Position numbers and translations under genes: made by a program. Shown here piece after piece: positions 1 to 5,421 of a stretch of DNA of 8,051 nt (position 1 is the stretch's first letter; each line of letters begins with the position of its first letter). The stretch comes from UBA6770 sp965661115. Lineage in GTDB: Bacteria > Bacteroidota > Bacteroidia > Flavobacteriales_G > Salibacteraceae. The stretch is taken from positions 1-8,051 of the forward strand of contig CBFICO010000108.1 in NCBI GenBank assembly GCA_965661115.1, written 5' to 3'. The notes beneath the pieces were generated by a model that was given only the letters and a program-made list of their open reading frames with translations, was not told the origin of the DNA and ran no database searches.

Positions 1-571
1 ATAAAATCTCTCTCAGTTTTTTCTCTTTAAGCCCTCCAACTTCATGGCCTTCTAGCTTCAAGTTTTCAATTGATACTCTAACCAATCTCAAACACGGAAA
101 CCCAACAGCTGCGCACATTTTTCGTACTTGACGGTTTTTGCCTTCGGTCAAAGTAATGCTGATCCAGCTTGTCGATACATTTTTTCGGAAGCGAACAGGT
201 GGGTTACGTTCGGGTAATTTTGGAGTTTCAATAATGCTGGCATCGCATTTTTTTGTGTGGTATTTCGATTTTCCAACTTTAATTTCTACTCCCTGTTTTA
301 GAAGTTCAATCGCCTCTTGGGTAATGGTTCTGTCTACTTGAACGAAGTAGGTGCGTTTGTGGTTTTCTTTTGGATTTAATAATTTGAAAATCAGTTTTTT
401 ATCATTACTCAATAAAAGTAAGCCTTCGCTATCTTTATCCAGTCGACCGATTGGGTAAATGTCTTTTTCTATAGTCAATATTTGGTTGAGTCCGGGGTTG
501 CCGTCTTCGTCCGAAAACTGACTTAAATAACCATAGGGTTTGTAAAAAGCGTAGTACTTGTAGTTAGGCAT
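1..571 (-). CDS. rluE: 23S rRNA pseudouridine synthase, RluE type (3' end cut off by the window edge)
   Basis: Seen: an open frame of 190 codons from an ATG at 571 that continues past the left edge with no stop. The N-terminus enters the catalytic domain directly (YYAFYKPYGYLSQFSDEDG), with no S4 RNA-binding domain before it. The RsuA-family catalytic motif GRLDKDSEGLLLLSND lies at residues 42-57, with D45 as the expected catalytic aspartate. The later family signature GKNRQVRKMCAAVGFPCLRL is also present. Known: RsuA/RluB/RluE/RluF enzymes isomerise a uridine in rRNA to pseudouridine. RluE lacks the S4 domain and in E. coli acts on 23S rRNA U2457. Inferred: RluE is the best match because of the missing S4 domain and the short N-terminus. 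RluE proteins are about 200-220 residues, so only a short tail should be missing. The start lies 4 bases after the uvrB stop, so the two genes are probably co-transcribed. Confidence 0.86.
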   Translation of the reverse strand, partial: MPNYKYYAFYKPYGYLSQFSDEDGNPGLNQILTIEKDIYPIGRLDKDSEGLLLLSNDKKLIFKLLNPKENHKRTYFVQVDRTITQEAIELLKQGVEIKVGKSKYHTKKCDASIIETPKLPERNPPVRFRKNVSTSWISITLTEGKNRQVRKMCAAVGFPCLRLVRVSIENLKLEGHEVGGLKEKKLREIL

Positions 572-575
572 AACC

Positions 576-2597
576 TTATTGCTTCTTCAACAGCTTTTTA
601 AGTTCTGCAATTTCGTCTCTAAACCGAGCAGCTTCAATAAAGTCAAGTTCTTTAGCTGCTTTTTCCATGTCTTTTCTACGTTCCAGAATTTGTTTTTCAA
701 TTTCGGAGTTCGACATATACTTAACTACAGGGTCTGCGGCAATTGAGTTGGCTTCAGGTTCTATATAAGCCTTGCTTAATTTACGCCCTACACCAGCAAT
801 GGCGGACTGCTCAATAATCTGTTCTTTTGATTTTTGAAGTGCTTGCGGAGTCAGTCCATGATCCTCGTTATACCTAGTTTGTTTGGTTCTTCTATGGTCT
901 GTTTGATCCATGGTTTTTTGCATCGATTCGGTGATTTTATCCGCGTAAAAAATCACTTTACCGTCCACATTTCTTGCAGCACGCCCTGCTGTTTGAGTCA
1001 GTGCCCTTGCCGAACGCAGAAAACCCTCTTTATCCGCGTCAAGCACTGCCACTAGCGATACCTCTGGTAAATCTAGTCCCTCTCTAAGTAGGTTAATGCC
1101 CACCAAAACATCAAAAGCTCCCAGTCTTAAATCACGCAGAATCTCAACGCGTTCGATGGTATCTACATCGCTGTGAATGTATCTGCACTTAATCTCCAGC
1201 TTGTTCATGTATTTTGTGAGTTCCTCTGCCATTCGCTTGGTTAAGGTGGTTACTAAAACTCGTTCGTTGCGCTCAATTCGTAGTTGAACTTCTTCCAGCA
1301 AATCATCCACCTGATTAATACAAGGTCGCACCTCAATCAATGGGTCGAGTAGTCCAGTTGGCCTGATTACTTGCTCAGTAATTACCCCTCCACACAATTC
1401 CAACTCAAAATCGGCTGGGGTGGCACTTACGAATATGGTTTGTCCCAATAATGTTTGAAACTCCTCAAATTTAAGCGGCCTATTATCCATTGCAGCAGGT
1501 AATCTGAAGCCGTACTCTACCAAATTCACTTTTCGGCTTCTATCGCCTCCGTACATAGCTTTAACTTGAGGAATGGTTTGGTGACTCTCGTCAATCACCA
1601 TCAAATAGTCGTCTGGAAAGTAATCTAGTAAGCAGAAAGGACGAGTTCCGGGAGCACGTTGATCTAAGTAGCGCGAGTAGTTTTCAATGCCAGAGCAGTA
1701 GCCCAATTCGCGCATCATTTCCAAATCGTAATTCACTCTATCTTCAATGCGTTTGGCCTCCATGTGTTTGCCTTGTTCGCTAAAGAATTCAATTTGTTCG
1801 GTAAGGTCGTGTTGGATTTGCTTCATGGAGTTGTGAAGCGTTTCTTTTGAGGTGATAAAAATATTTGCTGGATAGATATTGATTGATTCCAAATCGGTAA
1901 TGGTGGTGCCATGTTCTGGGTTAAACGTTTCAATGGACTCAATTTCATCGCCCCAAAACAAAATGCGTACGGCAAAATCGGCATAAGCCGGGTAAATATC
2001 TACCGTGTCACCCGTAACGCGGAAGTTTCCTCGAGTGAATTCGTCTGTTGTTCTAGAGTACAAACAATCTACAAACTGACCTAAGAGTTTATTTCGAGAG
2101 ATTACGGTTCCGACTTCAATAGAAATCAAGTTTTTATTGAATTCGGCAGGGTTTCCGATACCATAAATGCAAGATACAGAAGCAACAACAAGAACATCTT
2201 TTCGTCCACTCAGTAGAGAGGAAGTGGCACTCAAACGGAGTTTTTCAATCTCGTCGTTTATGCTCATGTCTTTTTCGATGAAGGTGTCGGTCACAGGAAT
2301 GTATGCTTCGGGTTGATAGTAATCGTAATAACTCACAAAATATTCTACCGCATTATTCGGAAAGAATTGCTTGAATTCGCCATACAGCTGTGCTGCTAGT
2401 GTTTTGTTATGGCTTAATACTAGCGTTGGTCGATTAAGCTCCTTGACTACGTTAGCAACCGTGAAGGTTTTTCCGGAGCCCGTAACACCAAGTAAGGTTT
2501 GAAATTGCTCACCTTGTTTAATGCCATTCACCAATGATTTTATGGCTTCTGGCTGATCGCCAGTAGGTTCAAAAGGGGAAGTGAGCTCGAAATTCAT
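576..2597 (-). CDS. uvrB: Excinuclease ABC subunit B (UvrB)
   Basis: UvrB is the damage-verifying helicase-like subunit of nucleotide excision repair. It is loaded on DNA by UvrA and recruits UvrC for incision. All expected parts are visible in 673 residues, the normal length. Walker A GVTGSGKT is at 37-44 (K43). The tyrosine-rich beta-hairpin that clamps DNA is at about 89-112 (YYDYYQPEAYIP, with Y90, Y91, Y93 and Y94). The DEAD-type box VIDESH is at 334-339, SATP at 391-394, motif V LLREGLDLPEVS at 503-514 and motif VI QTAGRAARN at 535-543. The C-terminal UVR motif, which contacts UvrC, is at about 633-668. No key residue is missing. The start MNFELTSPFEPTGDQP matches the usual UvrB N-terminus, so the ATG at 2597 is secure. 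rluE follows after 4 bases. I recognise no LexA-type operator upstream, so SOS control is neither shown nor excluded. Confidence 0.98.
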   Translation of the reverse strand: MNFELTSPFEPTGDQPEAIKSLVNGIKQGEQFQTLLGVTGSGKTFTVANVVKELNRPTLVLSHNKTLAAQLYGEFKQFFPNNAVEYFVSYYDYYQPEAYIPVTDTFIEKDMSINDEIEKLRLSATSSLLSGRKDVLVVASVSCIYGIGNPAEFNKNLISIEVGTVISRNKLLGQFVDCLYSRTTDEFTRGNFRVTGDTVDIYPAYADFAVRILFWGDEIESIETFNPEHGTTITDLESINIYPANIFITSKETLHNSMKQIQHDLTEQIEFFSEQGKHMEAKRIEDRVNYDLEMMRELGYCSGIENYSRYLDQRAPGTRPFCLLDYFPDDYLMVIDESHQTIPQVKAMYGGDRSRKVNLVEYGFRLPAAMDNRPLKFEEFQTLLGQTIFVSATPADFELELCGGVITEQVIRPTGLLDPLIEVRPCINQVDDLLEEVQLRIERNERVLVTTLTKRMAEELTKYMNKLEIKCRYIHSDVDTIERVEILRDLRLGAFDVLVGINLLREGLDLPEVSLVAVLDADKEGFLRSARALTQTAGRAARNVDGKVIFYADKITESMQKTMDQTDHRRTKQTRYNEDHGLTPQALQKSKEQIIEQSAIAGVGRKLSKAYIEPEANSIAADPVVKYMSNSEIEKQILERRKDMEKAAKELDFIEAARFRDEIAELKKLLKKQ

Positions 2598-2601
2598 AGC
2601 A

Positions 2602-2609
2602 CAAATCTA
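2602..2609 (-). promoter_or_regulatory. Candidate -7 promoter element of uvrB
   Basis: Read on the minus strand this is TAGATTTG, an exact match to the Bacteroidota -7 consensus TAnnTTTG. It ends only 4 bases before the uvrB ATG. No TTTG is found at the expected upstream distance, so the promoter would lack its -33 box. If the element is used, transcription would begin at or very near the start codon, giving a leaderless or nearly leaderless mRNA. An 8-base match this degenerate can occur by chance. Confidence 0.35.
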
Positions 2610-2769
2610 GTGGAAAGGAGGGGAGGTTTGTGAGAGGTTATTACTTGTCTGAGGATAAATATTGTTGTATTGAGATTATTGTATCATGCCTTTCTGTACT
2701 GTAAGTTAATAGGATGATTCGGAGAGTGCTTTTAATAACTAGAATAGATTCCGAATAGAAGCTTCGTTG

Positions 2770-2790
2770 TGATTTTTCTTCAAAAAATCA
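2770..2790. repeat. Perfect AT-rich inverted repeat, 8-bp arms, 5-base loop
   Basis: TGATTTTT (2770-2777) pairs perfectly with AAAAATCA (2783-2790) around the loop CTTCA. It sits between two divergent genes, so it is more likely a protein-binding site or a small hairpin than a terminator. It has no GC-rich stem and no gene reads towards it. Function unknown. Confidence 0.45.
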
Positions 2791-2892
2791 ACTCAGCTAA
2801 TCTTTCGGAATGACGAAGTAGGAGTTAGGTTACTATAACTTGCTTCTAAACCCTTTGCCTTGCTTTGTTATAGCACAAGAAAGTAGATTCCT

Positions 2893-2900
2893 TAAATTCG
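2893..2900 (+). promoter_or_regulatory. Weak candidate -7 element of the small membrane protein gene
   Basis: TAAATTCG matches the Bacteroidota -7 consensus TAnnTTTG except for one base (C for T). The same variant ending (TTCG) appears in the candidate M1 peptidase promoter. The nearest upstream TTTG (2864-2867) is 25 bases away, longer than usual. The element ends 5 bases before the ATG at 2906, so it would give an almost leaderless transcript. Confidence 0.22.
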
Positions 2901-2905
2901 CCAAC

Positions 2906-3067
2906 ATGTTTTGGAAAAGAATTCTCTACTATCTCAACATTAGCACGCTTTTCAAGAAAAGAGATGGCGATAAAAACATCAACCTCAGTTTAATGCACGG
3001 CATGAATAGAATTTCAATCGTTGTCTTCATTGTTTGCGTAATAATCATGCTAATGAAGTTTTTATAA
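2906..3067 (+). CDS. Small single-span membrane protein, DUF6728-like
   Basis: A 53-residue protein from the ATG at 2906. The basic, aromatic N-terminal part (MFWKRILYYLNISTLFKKRD) is followed by a polar linker, then MHGMNRISI at residues 30-38, and one hydrophobic helix (about 36-53) that runs to the end. The likely topology is N-terminus in the cytoplasm and C-terminus in or across the inner membrane. The MHG-NRISI motif followed by a terminal membrane helix resembles the small uncharacterised proteins grouped as DUF6728 in Bacteroidota. That assignment is from memory and needs a profile search. A TTG at 2840 would give a 75-residue form, but the added stretch looks non-conserved. The methyltransferase begins one base after this stop codon, so the two are almost certainly translated from one mRNA. 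The function is unknown. Confidence 0.7.
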   Translation: MFWKRILYYLNISTLFKKRDGDKNINLSLMHGMNRISIVVFIVCVIIMLMKFL

Positions 3068-3068
3068 A

Positions 3069-3863
3069 ATGGAAAACTACCTCGAAATAAACAAAGACAG
3101 TTGGTTGAAAAAGTTAGAGCACCATTTAGATTCCGACTTCTACGATATGCCTGCTTTTATGGCTGGAAAGAACTCTTTAAACCCTATAGAGTTGGAGTTA
3201 CTTGGCGATGTGCGAGGCAAAAAGATTTTGCACTTGCAGTGTCATTTTGGGCAGGACACTATTTCATTGAGTAGAATGGGAGCAGAGGTAACTGGGGTAG
3301 ATTTCTCGGAACAATCCATCGCAAAAGGGAAGGAGCTAGCTCAAGAACTCGGAACTACAACACAATTTATTTGTGCTGATGTGTACAATCTTCGAGAATT
3401 GCTAAAAGAGCAGTTTGAAATAGTTTTCACCACCTATGGTACCATCATTTGGATGCCGGACATAAAACGTTGGGCAGAAGTGGTGGATCGGTTTTTAAAA
3501 CCTGGTGGAAAGTTTGTTTTTGCGGACTTTCACCCTTTTGTTTGGATGCACAACGATGAATTGGACGAGGTTATCTATCCCTACAGCAATAGCGAGGCAA
3601 TTGTTGAACACGAAGAGGGAACCTACGCCGACAAAGAAGCTCCCATAAAATCGAGCAACGTTACTTGGAATCACGGAATAGGTGAGGTAGTAAATGCTTT
3701 GGTTTCAAATGGAGTTAACCTGCTAGACTTACAGGAATATAACTACTCGCCTTATCCGTTTTTAAGTAATATGGAAGAGGTTGAGCCAGGTAAGCACCGA
3801 ACCAAACGCTTTGGAGATAAGTTGCCTCTGGTGTATTCTATTTTGGGAGAGAAAGCAGAGTAA
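3069..3863 (+). CDS. Class I SAM-dependent methyltransferase, substrate unknown
   Basis: A 264-residue cytoplasmic protein with a Rossmann-type methyltransferase fold. The SAM-binding motif I region is KKILHLQCHFGQDTISLSRMG at residues 51-71, followed by beta-2 with its acidic end VTGVDFS (74-80; D78 expected to bind the SAM ribose). CADVYNL at 102-108 is the likely adenine-contact region. The post-I strand FEIVFTTYGTIIWMPDI at 116-132 precedes the FLKPGGKFVFADFHP segment at 142-156. Motif I reads LQCHFGQDT rather than the usual ExGxGxG. This variant is typical of one widespread subfamily of small-molecule methyltransferases, so it is not a sign of decay. The substrate cannot be inferred. The start lies one base after the stop of the small membrane protein, which makes translational coupling likely. 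The stop lies 3 bases from that of the convergent GNAT gene. Confidence 0.9.
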   Translation: MENYLEINKDSWLKKLEHHLDSDFYDMPAFMAGKNSLNPIELELLGDVRGKKILHLQCHFGQDTISLSRMGAEVTGVDFSEQSIAKGKELAQELGTTTQFICADVYNLRELLKEQFEIVFTTYGTIIWMPDIKRWAEVVDRFLKPGGKFVFADFHPFVWMHNDELDEVIYPYSNSEAIVEHEEGTYADKEAPIKSSNVTWNHGIGEVVNALVSNGVNLLDLQEYNYSPYPFLSNMEEVEPGKHRTKRFGDKLPLVYSILGEKAE

Positions 3864-3866
3864 GGT

Positions 3867-4322
3867 TTATCCTAAATGCAACTTCATCCCTTCATGGCTA
3901 GCTTTAAAACCAAGCTCTTCATAAAAAGCCAATGCCTCTGGCCGTTTTTTGTCGGTTGTTAATTGAATTACGTGCGCTCCTTTTGCTTCTGCGCGTTCAA
4001 TAGCCCAATTCAGCATCATTTTACCAATGCCTTTTCCGCGTTGGTTTTTCTTTATGCGAACAGCTTCAATTTGTGCCCTAATTCCGCCTTGGTAGGTGAG
4101 GTATTGCACAAAAGACAATTGTAAAGTTCCCACTATTTCACCTTTGTCCGTTTTGACCACAATAAGCTCTTGGTTACTATCATTTTTGATTTTTTCAAAA
4201 GCTTTGAGAGAAGCATTGGGCAATGGTGTTTTGAAATTCTCTCGAAGACCTCCCAATTTGTCGTCTGCAAGTGTTTCCACCATAGCAGGTAAATCTGTAG
4301 AGGTAGCTTTTCTTATTTTCAT
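3867..4322 (-). CDS. GNAT family N-acetyltransferase
   Basis: A 151-residue, single-domain GNAT protein, predicted to move an acetyl group from acetyl-CoA to an amine. The N-terminal part MKIRKATSTDLPAMVETLAD (1-20) is the usual GNAT beta-1/alpha-1. GEIVGTLQLSF at 61-71 and RAQIEAVRI at 82-90 are the central strands. The acetyl-CoA pyrophosphate loop RGKGIG is at 95-100, matching Q/R-x-x-G-x-G/A. The C-terminal part VIQLTTDKKRPEALAFYEELGF (118-139), followed by ASHEGMKLHL, closes the fold. The LADDxLG start and the FYExLGFxASHEGMKL ending are shared by a common family of stand-alone GNAT proteins of unknown substrate. Calling it an antibiotic acetyltransferase would not be justified. The gene converges on the methyltransferase with 3 bases between stops and begins 8 bases after the stop of the upstream broken lipoprotein frame. 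Confidence 0.92.
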   Translation of the reverse strand: MKIRKATSTDLPAMVETLADDKLGGLRENFKTPLPNASLKAFEKIKNDSNQELIVVKTDKGEIVGTLQLSFVQYLTYQGGIRAQIEAVRIKKNQRGKGIGKMMLNWAIERAEAKGAHVIQLTTDKKRPEALAFYEELGFKASHEGMKLHLG

Positions 4323-4330
4323 AGTGTTGT

Positions 4331-4534
4331 TTATCTCTTCGAGCAGGTAGCTCCCTCGCTTTCTGCTTTTGCAACTTGGTTATAAATAATTGGTTTTCGT
4401 AAGCAAAGCTCCCATTCGGTGGTATCTGTGGAAGAATCTAAAGAAGAACGAACGTGGGTTTGAGTGCAATCCTAGCAGTGCTCCTTAATACAACTGCGTA
4501 AAACCAATAATAGCACTGCGCTGACTATGTGAAT
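4331..4534 (-). pseudogene. Probable decayed small lipoprotein gene
   Basis: Reading the minus strand from just after the stop of the upstream lipoprotein, one frame encodes a signal-peptide-like start (HIVSAVLLLVLRSCIKEHC, a hydrophobic stretch then a cysteine). It meets a TAG at 4472-4474 and continues with 46 sense codons that read like real protein (DCTQTHVRSSLDSSTDTTEW, then ELCLRKPIIYNQVAKAESEG and ATCSKR). It ends in TAA at 4331-4333, 8 bases before the GNAT start. No ATG lies in frame at the head: only ATT at 4534 or GTG at 4516, and either would give about 14-20 residues before the TAG. The layout (lipoprotein stop, this frame, GNAT start) is what an operon with a broken middle gene would leave. 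Inferred: a small lipoprotein gene lost through a nonsense change and loss of its start. A sequencing error or chance open frame is the alternative. Confidence 0.5.
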
Positions 4535-4535
4535 C

Positions 4536-4976
4536 TTACGGCTTTACAAATACATTGGTACTTGAGTTCATTACAATTTTAACGGAGTCTTCAAAGATTA
4601 GTTTTCCAGTATTTTCTTTTTTGTTGAGCTTAAACAATAGTTCGTAATCTCGAGCAGTGCTTAAATCGCCTAGGTCGATTTTACAGGTAGCAGGTCCTAT
4701 GGCCGTTAAGCACAAATCACTATTTTGAACAAAATTGAATTTAAGCTTAATTCGCTTGCCGAACTTACTAAAGGTGTAATCTATTGGTAGATTAGAACAT
4801 GGGTACTCTTTTTCGGTTTTTGCAAAAAGGAAATAGCTATTGCTTTCTTTCACGAGTTCAACGTAAATATCTGATTCAATGGGTTTTTCGTATGCGTTTT
4901 TATTGCAGGATTGGAATACTTGAAATACCAAACCAATCAGGATAAAAACAGATATGAATTTCTTCAATTTTTTCAT
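4536..4976 (-). CDS. Hypothetical lipoprotein of about 146 residues
   Basis: The frame is open from an ATG at 4997, but the ATG at 4976 is preferred because it gives a canonical lipoprotein signal: MKKLKKF (basic), a hydrophobic core ISVFILIGLVFQVF, then the lipobox QSC with C24 and the SCNKN context common in Bacteroidota. The mature part is about 122 residues, probably anchored in the outer membrane facing the periplasm. The region after C24 (NKNAYEKPIE) has no acidic run of the kind that sends lipoproteins to the surface. Alternating hydrophobic stretches suggest a beta-rich fold. Three more cysteines lie at 60 (EYPCSN), 89 (SDLCLTA) and 98 (GPATCKIDLG); in the periplasm two could form a disulfide. 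I recognise no named family. It is the first gene of a possible minus-strand unit leading to the broken lipoprotein frame and the GNAT gene. Confidence 0.8.
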   Translation of the reverse strand: MKKLKKFISVFILIGLVFQVFQSCNKNAYEKPIESDIYVELVKESNSYFLFAKTEKEYPCSNLPIDYTFSKFGKRIKLKFNFVQNSDLCLTAIGPATCKIDLGDLSTARDYELLFKLNKKENTGKLIFEDSVKIVMNSSTNVFVKP

Positions 4977-5003
4977 TGATACGCAAAGCCATTCCATTAC
5001 TAG

Positions 5004-5033
5004 TAAAAATAGGTTAATGCACTTGTTATCAAA
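5004..5033 (-). promoter_or_regulatory. Candidate Bacteroidota-type promoter of the hypothetical lipoprotein gene
   Basis: On the minus strand TTTG (5030-5033) is followed after 18 bases by TATTTTTA (5004-5011), one base off the -7 consensus TAnnTTTG. Both elements are present at a plausible spacing. Transcription would start near 4997-4999. That leaves a leader of roughly 20 bases before the preferred ATG at 4976, or a leaderless message if the ATG at 4997 is used. Confidence 0.42.
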
Positions 5034-5075
5034 TGATTAGGGTTGGTTATTAGTTTGCGAATAGTTAGATATGCT

Positions 5076-5417
5076 TTAACTTTTTCGCACAAACTCCGAT
5101 TTTAAAGCCATTGATCCAAAGCCGTCAATTTTACAGCTGATGTTATGGTCGCCATCTGTAAGAATAATGTTCTTGACCTTAGTCCCAGCTTTAATGGGTT
5201 TAGGAGCTCCTTTTACTGGTAAATTCTTAATTACAATTACCGTATCACCTTTTTGCAATTCGTTGCCATTGGCATCAAGTACTTTGTCGCTGCTGATTTG
5301 TTCTTCTTCGCTTGGGTTCCATTCGTGACCGCACTCGGGGCAAGCATACATATCTGCCGCCATTGCATAGCCGTACGGCGAGTTACAATTAGGGCAAGCT
5401 TTCAACTCATCTGACAT
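5076..5417 (-). CDS. yjdM: Zinc-ribbon protein YjdM (historically PhnA)
   Basis: A 113-residue protein close to the E. coli YjdM length of about 111. The N-terminal zinc ribbon has two CxxC knuckles, CPNC (C8, C11) and CPEC (C26, C29), followed by HEW. The C-terminal domain (about 45-113) carries the family's conserved run: KVLDANGNELQKGDTVIVIK, then GTKVKNI, GDHNISCKIDGFG and LKSEFVRK. Known: the family was called alkylphosphonate utilisation protein PhnA because of its location in E. coli, but it is not a phosphonate enzyme and its true role is unsettled. It should not be confused with phosphonoacetate hydrolase, also called PhnA. The protein is soluble and cytoplasmic. It begins 4 bases after the stop of the M1 peptidase and is very likely co-transcribed with it, although no functional link is known. 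Confidence 0.95.
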   Translation of the reverse strand: MSDELKACPNCNSPYGYAMAADMYACPECGHEWNPSEEEQISSDKVLDANGNELQKGDTVIVIKNLPVKGAPKPIKAGTKVKNIILTDGDHNISCKIDGFGSMALKSEFVRKS

Positions 5418-5421
5418 AATT

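Larger units (their letters stand above)
2598..2905. other. 308-base divergent intergenic region between uvrB and the small membrane protein gene
   Basis: No convincing gene here. An in-frame TTG at 2840 could extend the downstream small ORF by 22 codons, but that stretch (LLNPLPCFVIAQESR...) does not look conserved, and an ATG at 2906 is the better start. The region must carry the uvrB promoter (minus) and the promoter of the small membrane protein/methyltransferase pair (plus). It holds a perfect AT-rich inverted repeat at 2770-2790. It also contains three TTCGGA motifs: 2718-2723, 2750-2755 (inverted) and 2804-2809. ATTCGGA at 2717-2723 pairs with TCCGAAT at 2750-2756. Confidence 0.6.

Noticed and set aside
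138..341. Plus-strand ORF opposite the pseudouridine synthase
   Set aside because: Antisense shadow of rluE; no recognisable protein features and the opposite strand carries the catalytic motif.
834..1055. Plus-strand ORF inside uvrB
   Set aside because: Lies entirely antisense to the conserved C-terminal half of UvrB.
2840..2905. 22-codon N-terminal extension of the small membrane protein from a TTG
   Set aside because: The ATG at 2906 starts the part that looks conserved. The extension is not protein-like and covers the likely promoter area.
3867..4322. Aminoglycoside acetyltransferase (resistance gene)
   Set aside because: The GNAT fold is clear but nothing ties it to aminoglycosides; it looks like a common stand-alone GNAT family of unknown substrate.
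4096..4350. Plus-strand ORF opposite the GNAT gene
   Set aside because: Antisense shadow; the minus strand has the complete GNAT fold and acetyl-CoA loop.
4977..4997. Lipoprotein start at the upstream ATG (MEWLCVS extension)
   Set aside because: The extension puts an acidic residue and a cysteine before the basic signal start. The ATG at 4976 gives a canonical lipoprotein signal. Not fully excluded, because the promoter candidate could give a leaderless message from 4997.
5040..5078. Terminator after yjdM from AGTTA/TAACT on the minus strand
   Set aside because: Only a 5-bp AT-rich stem with a 9-base loop and no following U-tract.
5140..5328. Plus-strand ORF opposite yjdM
   Set aside because: Antisense shadow of a clearly conserved gene.
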